Source: Clavaria fumosa (Eukaryota > Basidiomycota > Agaricomycetes > Agaricales > Clavariaceae). From it: a DNA stretch of 64,000 bases. Of this stretch, positions 12,267 through 24,830 are shown one piece after another; positions within the stretch are counted from its first letter, which is position 1, and every line of letters starts with the position of its first letter. The stretch spans positions 2,480,001 through 2,544,000 of the forward strand of contig OX637794.1 of NCBI GenBank assembly GCA_951802425.1. Reading direction: 5' to 3'. The notes beneath the pieces were generated by a model. The model was not told the origin of the DNA and ran no database searches. It saw only the letters and a program-made list of their open reading frames with translations. Position numbers and translations under genes: made by a program.

Positions 12267-12828
12267 GCCAGTTTTACGGGGTCGATCGAAGCAATCTTCA
12301 CAATGGAGTGTAAAATATTTAATCACTCCAGTGAGTTGCCTTGAACAATGGATAAACGCCTTGCTTATTTCTTGTTTTGCATTCTAAGTTCGGGAGTAGA
12401 CCCCGAATATCATTGAGCCGTCATTTGGTCTGGGCGTATTCTCTACGAGTTGCTCGAGCACTGTTTTCAGGAGCAGAAAATAATACATCATAACCAGAGA
12501 GCTCCTTTGCCTCATCGAGCCCTTCCTGCGATGTGGTGCAGAATTCAAGGCATGCCTATCGTTGGTGGCTTGCACTCTCCCTATGTCTTGGCTCTGCCTA
12601 CCGTCGCTCCAACGAAGGTGCTGATCGTCCCATTGAGCGCACGAGCGTGACAGCTACGGGTGTAGGCGTTGTTCTGGGAGAACCGAACTGATATATTCCG
12701 AAAGCGCGGCAAGGGCAAGGGTAGTTTCTGCACCCATCCACATAATGAAATTTCGAACGTACATCACTACTACTCCCTCTATTCTGCTCTTGTGTAGATA
12801 ATTATGTCACATTTGATTGAAGACATCA
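12267..12828. other. Convergent intergenic stretch, nothing recognised
   Basis: This lies between the 3' ends of GPI15 and the TBC gene. Short frames on both strands show no family resemblance. It probably contains both 3' UTRs. Confidence 0.5.
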
Positions 12829-15800
12829 CTATGGGCCCTCGCTGCTACTCGCGGCTTGCGCAGTTGCGAAATTCTTTTGTCCCTCCTCACTCTCATACGC
12901 ACTTAACAGTTCGTCGTAACCCTCGTCGTCGCCCTCTTCCGCGGCACTGTCCCGTTGCCGTCTCCACACCGCCGCTTCCCCCCCAGAAATCTTTCTTCCT
13001 CTCCCTTCTTGCCCATCCCCAGGACCCGGACGCTGTCCTGCAGTCTGGTCGTCGCCAGACGCCTTACGCAGCCGTCGGGCGCTGCGGGCCAACGTCGAGC
13101 CATCTGTTCCAAAGTCGGCCGCCTTGGGCGTTGGCGACAAGTCCTGCTCATCCGGCCACGCCACCAAAGCGCTCGGATTGACCGCTTGCTCATGTTTAGG
13201 GTGTTCTCGCACTTTGAGCACGGCAGGACGCTGCATATGCCGTTTACTTCGCGGACGGTTCCGCATAAGCTTTCCCCCTATGACGGAATCAGACGTGTCT
13301 TCCACTTTGCGAAGCACTGGCGGGGGTGTCTTCTTCCGCATCAGTTTCCTAGACTGTAAAGGCGGCACCAATTCGAAGTCAGCGAGGACCATAGAGTCTT
13401 GAGACGGTTCTGCATCCTTGACTTGCACCGTGTGGTTGTCTTGTCCAAAGACAGCTGGTGTGGCTGGTCCGGGTGGCGAAGGCGAATCAGGCAAATCGAT
13501 ACGACTCCAGCCCTGTGGTACCGCACTCTCCGGTACCACAAGACTACTTGACGGGCGAGCTTGGCTAGGCGTCACGCTCTCGGAAGCTGTACTCGAAGAG
13601 CCGACCGAAGACCGATCTTGAAGTGTTCTGAAGCTGGGCGCCATCGGTGAGACTGCTCTCCCATGCAGAGGCACGATCTTGCTGCCTGTATCTTTATCTG
13701 AGTGGTTGCCTGGTTGTGGAGAGCGGCGCCGACTCGGCGTGGTAGAAGTCGACGCAGAAGTGACTGAAGAGCGACGTCCAGTTTGCTCTTTCATTTGCAG
13801 CACTTCCGCCCACTGTATCGGAGATACGGTTTGGGGAGATTGGCCAGTCGGCAGACCAGGGCGCCTGGATGGCATTGGTGTCATCACAGACGACGTATTC
13901 AGTATCAGCGGGCGAGGACCATGTTTTGGCCTGTCGGGGCTACTACGTCCCTGTAGACCGGCTAAAGCCGCCATTTTGGCCTTGTTCAATAAGCCAGTAT
14001 CTGACTGATAAGAGGCACCAGGACTCTCAGGAGGAGATGAAGAAGGGTTTGATCTTATTGATGACCACATGGCATCTCGAGGTAAGGTTCCGAACGTCGG
14101 TCGCCTTGGTGAAGAGTTAGAAGTATCCTGAGGCATCTCTGGCATCGAGTGGCGTTGGCCATCCGTGAAATTCCTGACAGAAGCTACGCTTAGTGACTCG
14201 TTTGCAGCGGCACCCGTACGAGAGAAACCAGACAGAAGCTTAGACGAAGTGCCCACGCCCCACCGACCAGCCATCGCCTTGGCCCGCCAATTCGTGCTGA
14301 CTTTGGACAGATTAGCAACTGCGTCCGACTCCTTCAGCTTTTCCGCATACGACCATAGCCTCGTCGGTGCCGTCAGCACAGGAGATGACTGAGGGCTGGG
14401 ACTCTGTTCAGGGGCAACTGTCCGTAATGGGGATGGCGGCATGGGAGACACCGGAGGCGACCGAGGGTCAGAGGGTGATGGGGGAACTTCCATCGCAGAC
14501 TGGTTCGTGATCCCCTTCCACACCGTATTGGCGAGTCGAGAACCGAGACCTGGCCCAGCGGGAGACTGCGGCGGCTCAGCCGTGTCGCTGCGTGTCGTTG
14601 AATCTTCCCATTCACCCTCATGCTCTTCAGATGCTAGACTAGTGATGCCTTTCCACACGCTGGCCTTCAGTCGTGCTCCCAAACCGAGACCACCACTCCT
14701 GTTTGCCTTGGCTTGTTCCTCTCTTTCGAGTAACATATCCATTGCCTCCTGGAGTATATTGTCAATTCCTCCCGCAGTGTCTACCGGGTAGCGCTGCAGA
14801 AACGCTATGCCTTGCGCGAAAGCGTCACCCAGCTCCCACGCCCGCATGGGAGAGGTGGGCGATGTTGGCGTTTCTGCAGACCAAAGGCTGGAAGGCTTGA
14901 CGTTAGATTTGCCCAGACTGGTTTTCATGGTCAATATACGCAAGAGCACACCAACAGCAAAAGACGAACTTATATAGCGGAGTCCTCGCACGCATCAGCA
15001 TAGTGGTGCAAACGTCTATCAGATGGTCTAATTTTGGGTTACTGTCTCGTGTTCTCATCGGACACGCGAACAGGGTATCCCACACAGGAATCACAGAGGA
15101 CAGTGGGAGTGATTGGGTTAGGAGGGAGGCCAACCAACGACTTGACTTTACGATCAGACCTGTTCAGTAATCATCGACATAAGGAGACGTACTATGAATA
15201 ATGTGGCAGCCGGGGATCCAATCCCTTTGCCACCTGCAAGGGGTTTCAGCGGGTTTCATAGATGTATAAACAACGATTTATACCAGATTATGATAAAGTT
15301 CCTCGTCAGCCCACGCCAAACGTTCACTCAGCCGTGCCATCCAGAGGCAGCCACCCTCCTCATCCTCAAGCTCTGAAAATTCTCCGACAACGGCTTCAAA
15401 CAGCCAGAATGTATCCGCTTCAACATGAGGCACGTCCTGCGGCTCAATCTCCCGGATCAAGACCGAGTACAAAGGCACAAGCAAGGTCGGCAGATGTGGC
15501 GATCGGTTCAAGGGATTGAGACAGGAGTGGACATAAAGCAGCCGGAGTAAGGCGGAAGCATGCTTGTGGTGGGAGCCGCCCGCATTGAATGCCATAGGCG
15601 GCAGCAGAGAGGTTGACGGTGCAGATCTACGATTTTGCGGTGACCCGGGAGCACTGCTTCCAGATGCGTCTGTAGAACCCTCATCAGGGCTCGACAAAGA
15701 AATGCCAGGGACCGTTCCATAGTCAGGCTCCACGCGAATTTCCGGGGTTCTAAAGGATACATGCTCTGCGGTATCCCCCGAACGGATAAGGTGAAGACGA

Positions 15801-16390
15801 GCATCAAGGGCATTGGCAAAGTCAATACGGAAGTCATCTGGAGCGGTCAAGTCGAGGGGACACTGGTCACAAGCCTCAGGTTCTTGTTCAAGGCCTGTAA
15901 ACAAGCTTCTGGGGAGACCGCCGAGCTGCTTTGACAGCTTCAGCAAGGAGGCGTCCTGAGCGGTCAAGGGAGCCGACGGAGTGGGCAAGTTAGAAATGGG
16001 CTTAAGAAGACGGCGAATCAAGTCCTAGTTTCAAGCTGTGAATGATATGACAGAAATTCCAGATGCAATCGGAGGCATACGTAATAACTATCTCGTTGCT
16101 TGCGCATCTCAATTTCCCAAGATGATTTCAAGTCGGGTAGTATGCCGAATAAAAGCCTGCCGAGTTGATGTCATAAGAGGAAAGACATTCAGAAAGACAA
16201 CAATCGTACTTCCATATCCGTGGTCGGAGCCATGGAGGGTCATCAGGCAGACCTTACGCGATCACACTCAACGAGATTATTTGTGTGTATGATTTGACAT
16301 ATCTTACCTTGTGAACATAGCTTTCGTAGCTGCAACAGGTCAACTGTGGGTGCAGCAATGGGATCCAAGATTTCCGACAAAACATTGACT
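12829..16390 (-). CDS. TBC-domain Rab GTPase-activating protein (TBC1D13-like), 3' part of the predicted IST1-TBC locus
   Basis: The N-terminal block LRKLCSQGLPDDPPWLRPR is spliced to DSYYDLIRRLLKPISNL. The TBC core follows: ALLRLLYVHSCLNPLNR, LVPLYSVLIREIE, EADTFWLFEAVVGEFSEL and LSSVIPVWDTLFACP. This is the TBC1D13 arrangement with an interrupted core. The remaining 700 or so residues form a long Ser/Pro-rich tail, with repeats such as GLGARLKASVWKGITS and GLGSRLANTVWKGITN about 50 residues apart. TBC proteins stimulate GTP hydrolysis on Rab proteins; the target Rab is unknown. The first exon here starts at 16390, directly after an acceptor, and has no in-frame ATG before an upstream stop. 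The protein must therefore begin in an upstream exon, and the IST1 exons fit in phase. Confidence 0.85.
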
Positions 16391-17251
16391 CTGGACCAAG
16401 AGACGAATTAGCGCTGGTGCAAGATGGCTCTTAGATTCATCAACCGACTTTTCCTGTCTCGTCGGCTCCCGGACCCATTTCACGCCGTGACTTCTAGCGA
16501 TGTTTGACATGTAGTCGTTCAGCTGGACGGCAGATAGCGATGGGGCCGAAAGAGCGCGAACGATCTGCTTGCCTGGTTAGCTAACCTTGCATACACTCCA
16601 CGCCTGACGCGCGTGCGGACGTACTCGGGGAGAGACGAGGTTGTCGCGGTTCCCCACAACAGATTGAGCAAATTCGGGGCCGAGCTGCTGCACGAGCACG
16701 TCGCGGACGATGAGGAGATCTAAATAAATAAATAAATAATAGGTAAAGCATAAATAAATGTCTTGTGACGATTTTTACACTCGAATGACTTTCCTTTCGA
16801 CCCCGTATATGGGGCGGCGAGTATGATACTCGCGGCTGCCTCAATGAAAGCTGGGCTAGGATTTGCGCTTTTGCGGAGGTCACGATAACGAATTTGCGTG
16901 TCGTAACTCCGAGGCCCGACTCACCCGCGCTCAATCTCGCTGTAATGCGCCAGGACGCACCTGAGGTGCATGACCAGCCCCTCCATCAGCTCGCCTGATA
17001 CATCGTGCTGAAACAAGTTCCGCGCCTTCGCCCGCGCAAGACTGACGTTCCCTTGTTGCAAGAGAGTTGCGACATCAGAGCTGGTAATTTGGGCTGTCGA
17101 GACCTGCTTGTCATGTAATTGGGCTATTTGTTGGATTGTCAATTTCAGGTGTGCCTGTAAAATTGATCATTGGTGAGAAATGAGACGGCAAAGTTTCGGT
17201 GTTATTGAGGCGGCACAGAACCTTTACGTCGCTGGAGTCCCAGATGGGCAT
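16391..17251 (-). CDS. IST1: IST1-domain exons, predicted 5' part of the same transcript as the TBC gene
   Basis: The start ATG at 17251 gives MPIWDSSD, then an intron, then AHLKLTIQQIAQLHDKQ, VATLLQQGNVSLARAKARNL and VSGELMEGLVMHLRCVLAHY. These resemble the Ist1 domain, which binds ESCRT-III and Vps4 on endosomes. Later exons give VRDVLVQQLGPEFAQSVVGN and ALSAPSLSAVQLNDYMSNIA, ending GVKWVREPTRQE. The usual block between the helices appears shortened. A 57-nt GTACGT-CAAG intron precedes the last exon. A 58-nt intron (GTCGGT to CAG, branch GCTAAT) then joins in phase to VNVLSEILDP of the TBC gene. The alternative is a separate IST1 gene that reads through this intron and stops after about 30 unrelated residues. 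Confidence 0.72.
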
Positions 17252-17549
17252 ATTGAGTTTGAGCTTCAATATTGGAGGACCTAATATACAAGTAGCTCGG
17301 GGTTAGCACGGGTGGGATAGCAAACGCTGCGGGGTTATTTGAGCTGTCGCTGTCGAGACCGGTTATGTAAGAGGCGCATGATGTAATGATCGTCCCTGTC
17401 CGTCACCGGAACGATTGCATCAACGCCTCAGACCCTCAGGTTGATGCTATCACGCCGGTAACAACTGGCGGGGCAGTGTACACTGAAATGTAACATGTAT
17501 TTTCGTGTCGTTTCGGTTGCAGAATACAAAAAACATGCGGATCATTATA

Positions 17550-18648
17550 CTACATTGCGTACCCATACGAGTCAATGGATTTCGAAAACCGGTAACTCTG
17601 GCTCGATAGCCGGTTGCCCTCGCTCTGGCTCGAAAAGTGACTCTGGCTCGAAACATGGTGCGTCTGAGCCGACTGTGTCAATTCAGTATCGCTGTTCGAC
17701 GGTGTCAGCCACGGCGGAAGAGCAGTCGATTGTGGCGGTGTTGAGTAGGCCTCCTGGAAAATCGGCACCACCCTTGGCAAGCTTCTGCTATGATCAGCCA
17801 GGGTCGACGCGGACATAGACGCGCGATCGGTGGACTTTTCTTCGTCTCGGGCAGATGGGCGGAAGATCTCGGCGCCCACTTGGCCGCAGCGGTATAGCAA
17901 GTAGCAGAAACCGACAGAGTAGGTGATAACTATTGGGTGTGACTAGTTAGAAAGACAGATCAAAGAGGAGGAGATATGCTGAGAACGAACGTAGCAAAGG
18001 GTTAACCCAACTCGCCAGTATAACGTATAAGATAGCCGCTCTGCATACATCCTTCTGGGGTGCGGCTGAAGTATGTTGATCAGCCATTAATTTCATAACG
18101 TACGTAGAACATTACCTGAGACAGGACATGCAAACGAGTACGTGAAGGCGGCGGCACTGCCTAAAGAAGCAAATATTAGAAGAAAGAAAAGGTACACGAA
18201 AGACGATGGGAAACTCGTACCTATATGTAAGACGAGAAACAAGAGGAGTCGGGATATGTCCAACCACATTCTAAATTGAAGGAGGAGCCTTTGCGAGGAG
18301 AACAAGAGCAAGTTAGTGCAAACAAACAGGAAAAACCAAAGTGCGCACAAGAGAGGCGACGCGATCACCGTGACAAGGTTGGCACACAGCAAGGATATAA
18401 TCAAGGCACCTTCAAACAAAAGCTCTTAGTCGAGGAAATGGGGTGAAGTAGACACGTACGTTGCATCGCGGTTGAGATGTCCCATCGCGAGAAAATAATG
18501 AGACAAAGCAATATGACCCACGCAAGGCTTGCGACGAAAACCAAAGCTGGATGTATCTCTCAGAAATGTCAACACTGCCTCAATAAAACATGTTTTACTG
18601 ACAGAAAATCACGGTACGAGCTCTCATAAACACACGTGGAGGTTCCAT
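17550..18648 (-). CDS. MARVEL-like four-helix membrane protein
   Basis: A short first exon (MEPPRVFMRARTVIF, ATG at 18648) is followed by exons giving SLAWVILLCLIIFSRWDIST, LCANLVTVIASPLL, FRMWLDISRLLLFLVLHIGT, VCRAAILYVILASWVNP and VITYSVGFCYLLYRCG. That makes four hydrophobic helices in the MARVEL-like pattern of basidiomycete membrane proteins. A Ser-rich cytosolic tail of about 100 residues follows and stops at 17550. Such proteins sit in plasma-membrane or vesicle domains; no catalytic role is known. Splice borders between the helices are approximate. Confidence 0.65.
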
Positions 18649-19930
18649 CTTGGAGCCAGTATTAGGGCGCTTGTCCTTGACCGAGTAAGGCTAATCGTGA
18701 AAGGGAGAACAAGAAAGGGAGAAACGCCAGGTTTCAAAGAGCAGCACGGACTAGCCGTTCCGCCTGAGAAAGAGAGTGAGATGAAGAAGATGGGAAGTGG
18801 AAGCGACGGCAAAAGCCTCTTCTGAGAGGTGCTTGTGCGTTGTGCAGCGACGTTGCAGCCTCATTGTACGTTTATACATGGGCGACCCTGTTCAAATTCC
18901 ACATTCCACGGACCGACACGTGACCAAAACGTTCAAAGGAACGGTCCAAATCAGGAAATCCTTGTATACACGCCGAGATGCCGAGTCACTACAAGGTATG
19001 AGCGCGTTTCTCTCGTAAATAAGGCGCGTAATTCCGTGTGCCAGAGCAGAGTCGCGAACCCCTTAGCGCAGTAGTGCTGTAAGGACGTGAGGGACGCAGA
19101 GAGGAAAGCGGTCCGGAACTGCCTTCCTTGCTGGACGCTTGGCGACGGTGGCACTGATCACCAGTCGAGGAAGTTGAATATCCAATGGTAGCGCTCTCGA
19201 GCGGGGGCTTTCGCGCTCCAATGATGACATCCATCTTCTACATTGCGGCATTGATAGAACATACGCCAGACCAGACGAAAGGTATGCAATCCGAAAAGCA
19301 GAGCTTTCAACACAATACAGATTTGCGTTAGGATGTTTTGAGCAGAAAAAGCAACCGGGCTTTTATTGCTTTACTACCGACCTAAAAGACGCGACAGAAG
19401 CCCTCTTGCGATCGAACATGGTCACTGTCGAATTATTCTGTTTTAACGCATGGACAGAGGGAGAGCGTTGTCCGATGAGCAAACCATCCCAATGGGGCGA
19501 AGGAATACATCTCCAGATAGAGGTCAGAATTCGACGTGGACAGATACCTTGGTACATGTTCGGACCTGCAATGCCTTCGTTAAGTTGGGTTGTTGTAGGT
19601 CGAAAATTGACGCAGCCTTTCTCGAGGTTCAGCCACTCACCTCAGGCTTGTTTCCAGAAGGAAACAGGATAGTGTATTGTGTAGACATTCCCATTCCTGT
19701 AGGCTGCTCAAAGGCAGTCCCAAGTGTCACAACTGGAGCACCAAGTTGCAGGAATTGGTTACATGTAAAAGCAAGGAGTGAATTGAATAGAGACCCCCTT
19801 TGCACAGCCACAACATTCTCAATTCTCCTTCCGCCTGTCAGTCTCCCGCATATCCGAAAGGGTATTCCACTACCGCCATCCTTTGAGCTCGACGACCGAT
19901 ACCTAACTGACCTGTGTAGACCTAGTCAAC
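18649..19930. other. 1.3-kb intergenic region, no gene recognised
   Basis: Frames of up to about 160 codons occur, for example on the plus strand at 19450-19944. They show no family resemblance, no splice structure and an unusual residue make-up. CACGTG lies at 18917-18922. The region likely holds promoters for the MARVEL-like gene (leftward) and the RAP1GDS1-like gene (rightward). Confidence 0.45.
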
Positions 19931-22687
19931 ATGTCTTCCCTTGATTCCCCTTCAAAGGCGACTTGTCTGGAGGCTGCTCAACGCCTCGACTCTGCTCTGG
20001 CCCAATTATCGACTGGAAACGCAGATGAGACATGGAAAGAAGTTGAACTCGTTGCCGCAGATCTCGCCAACAGACTCAGGATTCGCGACTCCCCTGGTGC
20101 GTTGACAATATTGCGAACATTTCCGGTTCAAATTTCAAGGCATCTTTCGATAGAGGATAATCACACTGCGGTCGGTCGAACCTCGCTCCCACAAACACTG
20201 ACTTCCCTAATAAAAGCCGCCCTGGGAGGCTCACCCATCCCTGGTGACTCACGTACGGCAGCCATGGTGGAAATATTGCGCGTCGCCGCGAATCTGTGCA
20301 TGGATCACGGCAAGCTCTAGCCTTCTTTTGACACGGCCTTTCGCCAAATCTTCATCATAGACGATAATCGCGGGTACCTCCTCGAAGCGGCTCTGCCGCA
20401 AACCATCCTGCTCATCCTGGAAGGTTACGCTGATCTGATCCCGACCGGGCTTCCTGGAATCCCACTATCACTCTCGATCCCCCATCTCAAAGTAGTCAGG
20501 AACGCCATCGGTTTACTCTTGAATTGTAGCGTAGGCTATGGTACGTGTGCCCGTCTTATCTCCAAGGATCGTCGTCATCTCTTTTCAGCTCCTGTCAGAA
20601 CACGATTAACTTCCTTGGAAGCCATCGTGACAATCCTTAAACTGTCGATCGCGATGTATCCTCCGGGCTCTTGGTTGTCTGCCGCCCTTCCAGCGGCGAC
20701 AGGCAGTTCGGATAGTGCCGCCGATGCTTGGGCCCTTCGCAGCGGTCTATCTAATTGGGCTTGGAGGGCCATATCGGAGCTCAAAGATGACGGTGAGCTC
20801 ACTTCCACACAGCATAGGCCTCCCCTGAAGTTGCTGTTTCTGGCATGTAGCGGCGCCAACATTCAATGCCGCTGTCCTTCCCCTGCTTACCTCGTCCTTA
20901 CGCGCATTCACTCCTCCATTTCCTCAACTGGCATCTTCATCTCAATTCCGCGAGCCGTCACCTCTGAGGACTTCTCTCCTTCAAGCGGACTTCGAGTCGC
21001 TCGAGGAATCGTGCATGTTTCTAGAATCCCTCGCCCTGGATGTAGAAGATTTTCGACTCTCCCTGGCTCGTGGCCTCCACTTCCCCGCTGAACATGACGG
21101 TGTTTCCTGCCTCTCTTGCATGTTATCTTTCGTCGAGACAGGATGTTATCATCCGTTGTGGCATGAGGGTGACTTCCCCGACGTGAAGGGCCATGAGAAA
21201 GCTTTCGAAATATGCAAGGGCGCGATGATCAAGGCGATCGTAGAAGTCAGTGGCGAGGAAAAGAATGAAGACGTTCTATGGGACGAGGAAGATCCTGAAA
21301 AGCCTGGCGGCGAATTCGTCTGCAAGATGATTGAATGGCTTAAAACGTTTGTGTCTGAGAGAGACGCAGCGGATGGTACGCCGGCAAAGATGACTAGTAG
21401 AGATGATATGGCTATCTGTGCCTCCCTCTCTCTCGGAAACCTTGCAAGAAGAGGTTTGTCCTTCCCTTCTTGATATTACCCAGCAGCTAAGCTTCCAAAC
21501 CAGAGAAACATAGTACTACTTTACTCTCACCACCTCACTCCATTGCTCTGGTGTTGTCGTCCGCCCATCTTCTGGGGCCTACATCTGATATCAGAGTCAA
21601 ACACGGTGTGGTTAGCCTTCTGAAGCATCTTGCGCAATCTTCCATGCAGTCTCCGCACAATATTGCGGCCTTGACTGATGCAGGCGTGGTCGCACGCCTG
21701 GTGAGTAGTCGCATATGGGAGGAAGATGCAGACCCCTTGCGAGAAGTGGTACAAGTCGGGGCCATTGGCGTTGCGAAGCATCTATGCAACGCGAACCGTG
21801 AGCTTCTTCTCTCTTCCATGAGTTCCTTATTAACTGTATTTGCCCAGTCTTGAACACTTTCGCATTGGTCCTCCCTCCCTCCCCTGGACAGGATACTGGC
21901 CTCAAGCAAATCATCCGTCTCGGTCTAGCGTCCGAGTCCGTCCGTGTCAAGAGCGAAGGTACACGTGCTCTTGTGAATGCGATCCGATGTCTTTGTGCCA
22001 ACGATCCCTCGTCGCCATCTGCGGCTGCGAATATCAACGGTAAGAACGGTAAGCAGACGGCCGAAAAAGCACAGGAGAAACAGCGGCTCTGGTCCGAAGC
22101 TATGCGGGCCGTCTCGGATCAGACATGCGTCGGGGCGCTGGCGCGTCTCATTGGACGGAGCGCGAAATATCCTATTCTCGTCAACGAAGGCATCTTGGCC
22201 TTAAGTTTGCTGAGTGTTCAAGCAGGAGGCGGTACGTCTCGCATATATGTTACTTCGTCAACACGTTTTCTGACTTATGCGGGTTTGTTCCACAGCGTCC
22301 GTCGTCGCTAGTGCCATCAGGGCGTCGCTTCCCGTCGAAGCCGCCGCCAGCCCCCCACCAAAGTCGGCGAGCGGATCGCAAGGCAGCCCGAGCACCCCGC
22401 GGTCGGCCTGCGTGCTTGACACGATCGTGGCTGTGCTGAAAAGCTTCACTGCTCAGGCCTCCACCACGAAGGGCCAGGCCGCCGAGTACCCGCCCGAAAT
22501 TGGCGTCAACGTGTGCGTGCTGTTGGAACATGTGGGGCGGGGCGGGGCGCCCGAGGACGCTGCTCATATCAAAGAGACGACGCAGCCACTGCTGGAGGAG
22601 CTGGCCAAAGCTGAATCTGTATCTGGGAAAGAAGGGATGGTGAACGCTGCGGCTAAAAGGTGCCAAGAGGCCTGGGCGACGACTTAG
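19931..22687 (+). CDS. Armadillo-repeat protein, Rap1 GTPase-GDP dissociation stimulator (RAP1GDS1/SmgGDS)-like
   Basis: The multi-exon g starts at MSSLDSPSKATCLEAAQRLD and ends with RCQEAWATT and TAG at 22685-22687. The product is all-helical with leucine-rich armadillo-like blocks: LSIPHLKVVRNAIGLLLNCS, HGVVSLLKHLAQSSMQSPHN, VVQVGAIGVAKHLCNAN and VRVKSEGTRALVNAIRCLC. This arrangement resembles fungal RAP1GDS1-type proteins, which bind small Ras-family GTPases with lipidated tails. Intron 20310-20360 (51 nt) begins GCAAGC and ends ATAG. Its removal restores CMDHDDNRGYLLEA, so it is GC-AG. The family call rests on overall pattern and is less certain than the gene itself. Confidence 0.75.
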
Positions 22688-23282
22688 CGCGTCATGCGCT
22701 GGATCCGTGTATGCCGCTATTTCTGAATTTAACATCCACAGCTCCGATTATCGTGTTCCGTTATGTGTTGAAGAACAGTGTACATTTAAAGCAGAGTATT
22801 TGAACGAAGTCATAATACAGTAGATCCCTTCCCTCGTTATCTGACGGCAGGCGGCGAGTACCAACCGCCACGGCAAACATTGAGCAGTGGATCATAGGAA
22901 CATCTTGCTAACAAGCCAGACCCCAGTGGTGAACAGGATACTCGATGAATTCCATAGCGGCGAGCGCATGATGCAGTCCGTGGGAGTATATAGGAAGGAG
23001 ACCATGTCATCTTGAGACAATGTGCACAGTGTTAGGGTGAGAGAGGGTGCAGATTGCATCATGGGCACGGCTCGGTGGGCAATAGATACGCGCGAAACTC
23101 CACCTGCGGCGTTGTCCCCTTCGTTGAATACCCAAATCGCCTTTCGCGGTAGCGTGAGGCATATCCTTCTTCGATTTGATTTGCCTAGATAGCCTGGATG
23201 GGGAAAGATGGATGCACGAGCGACCTTCTACTTCAATCTGGTTCTACAACGAGATTGTAATAACGCGCACATCATCGTTGAA
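22688..23282. other. Convergent intergenic stretch, nothing recognised
   Basis: This separates the 3' ends of the RAP1GDS1-like gene and NSA1. No coding signal was seen. Confidence 0.5.
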
Positions 23283-24761
23283 TCACTGTGTACGTCTCTT
23301 CTTTGGCTCTCTCTCGCTTGCATCATCAGCCTTGTGACTCTCAGTCCCAATGATGCGCATCCGCTCCCATATCCGTTCTTGATCCGCATCTCCATCGGCA
23401 GTCTCCGATACGTCCATAATGCCATCCCACACAATGGACGTAGGGATACTGTTGACGAAGATCTTTTCGAGGACCTCGCCTTTGTCATCATGCTGTTTTG
23501 CAGATTGAGGAAGCAAGGGAACGGTGCTGTGGACGCGGGCGAATCGGTCGAGAGACACAGAAGCAAGAAAGTTAGGCGAAGGCGCCATCGAAGCGACTGC
23601 ACCCGCAATGCCTGAGAGCAAACTTGAGATGCGATGCTCATACAAATATTACACAGAGAAAATCTCAGACCTCTGTACCCGTAGGCCGGCCTACCATTCC
23701 GCAGATCCACAGCGAGCAAAGAACCGCCGTTATCCGAAACAAACACTTCGCTGTCCGTAGGATGGAACAGTCAGTTCGAGTCCAGACGCAGGCATGCAAA
23801 GCAGCGCACTGTTCGGCAAGTCCGGCCACAATTTGACGGATTCCCCCTGTCTTTCCAATTCCCTTCCAATCGGCAACAGGTCTTCGAGCCGCACGAGTGT
23901 CGTAGCGACGGAGATCCCCAGATTGGGTTCCAGTCAGAAGATGATCATGGTTGGGAGTTGACGACGAAAGGTATGTCAAACAAGTTATCCAAATGGGCTG
24001 CCGAAGTCCAAGCGAATCATTTGATACCTGTAAATTCCGGTTAAGCGAGAGGATAAGAGGTCGCTAAGATATACCGACGTTCTTCGCTCGCCAGATCTCA
24101 GCGGGAAATAACTCGTGGCGTGACTTTTGTAGTTGCACGGAATCCGTAGAAAAAGCCTTCTCGGTGTCCCAAACAGAAAGGTCTACTTCGTAACCACCAT
24201 ACGCAAATTTTTCCTCGCTCGGAGAAATACGCCAGTCGTGCAGACGAGTCGGAACATGAGTCAAGCGACAAGTAGACGGGGAATCATCTTTCGGCAAGGA
24301 TCTATAGCGCAGAACCCCATCAGATGTACACGAGTAGATTGATGCGCTACTGTCGACGAGTCAATTTGGGCTCCATGATACATTGTCACCGACTTACGCT
24401 TGGGAGACCTTCAGTCCAATGTACTTCTGTTTTTGTGCCAATTGCTCGCTCCATTCAAAGGTTAGGTTTAAGGAGCCATCGCCCTGAACGGAAAAGCAAG
24501 AGCCGGCGCCGCTTGAGTACAAGGCAGCCAGCTGGACGACTCCCCGTGAGCAACACATCGCGACGGAGATACGGAATGCACCCATCTCACCCAAGGAGCA
24601 TCCTCACGCTGTCCGACAGTCAATGCCTGGACAGCCCTCGGCTTGTCTGCAGAATTAGCGGTAGCAACTTGGACTGTGACCCCGCGCTGCCCTGCGGTCG
24701 ACGTCGAGCACTGTAAGGTCTTTAGATTGCCTAGTTCGTCGCCAAAAAAGAATCGAGGCAT
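23283..24761 (-). CDS. NSA1: 60S ribosome biogenesis WD40 protein Nsa1 / WDR74
   Basis: The N-terminus MPRFFFGDELGNLKTLQ matches the Nsa1 family. After a probable 68-nt intron (GTGAGG to GAG) the frame continues ALTVGQLVQLAALYSSG. Later blocks are EEKFAYGGYEVDLSVWDTEK, EIWRAKNV, HDHLLTGTQSGDLRRYDTRA and ASVSLDRFARVHST, which are WD40 strands of one beta-propeller. The C-terminal tail is charged and basic (SEREPKKRRTQ). Nsa1 works with Rix7 in release of pre-60S particles in the nucleolus. It diverges from RMD5, with 69 bp between the starts. Confidence 0.9.
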
Positions 24762-24830
24762 GTGCGTGCTGTGCGTGCTGTCACGCGCACTGCATGCGCC
24801 TCATTGGTGTCGTGGAGCACAACATTCGAC

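Noticed and set aside
12384..12575. Small gene between GPI15 and the TBC gene
   Set aside because: The frame has no domain, no splice support and lies in a convergent 3' region.
19450..19944. 164-codon plus-strand frame upstream of the RAP1GDS1-like gene
   Set aside because: It overlaps the true start in another frame and has no family resemblance.
24560..24640. Frameshift in NSA1 exon 1
   Set aside because: A 68-nt intron with a GTGAGG donor explains the frame change and restores the family sequence.
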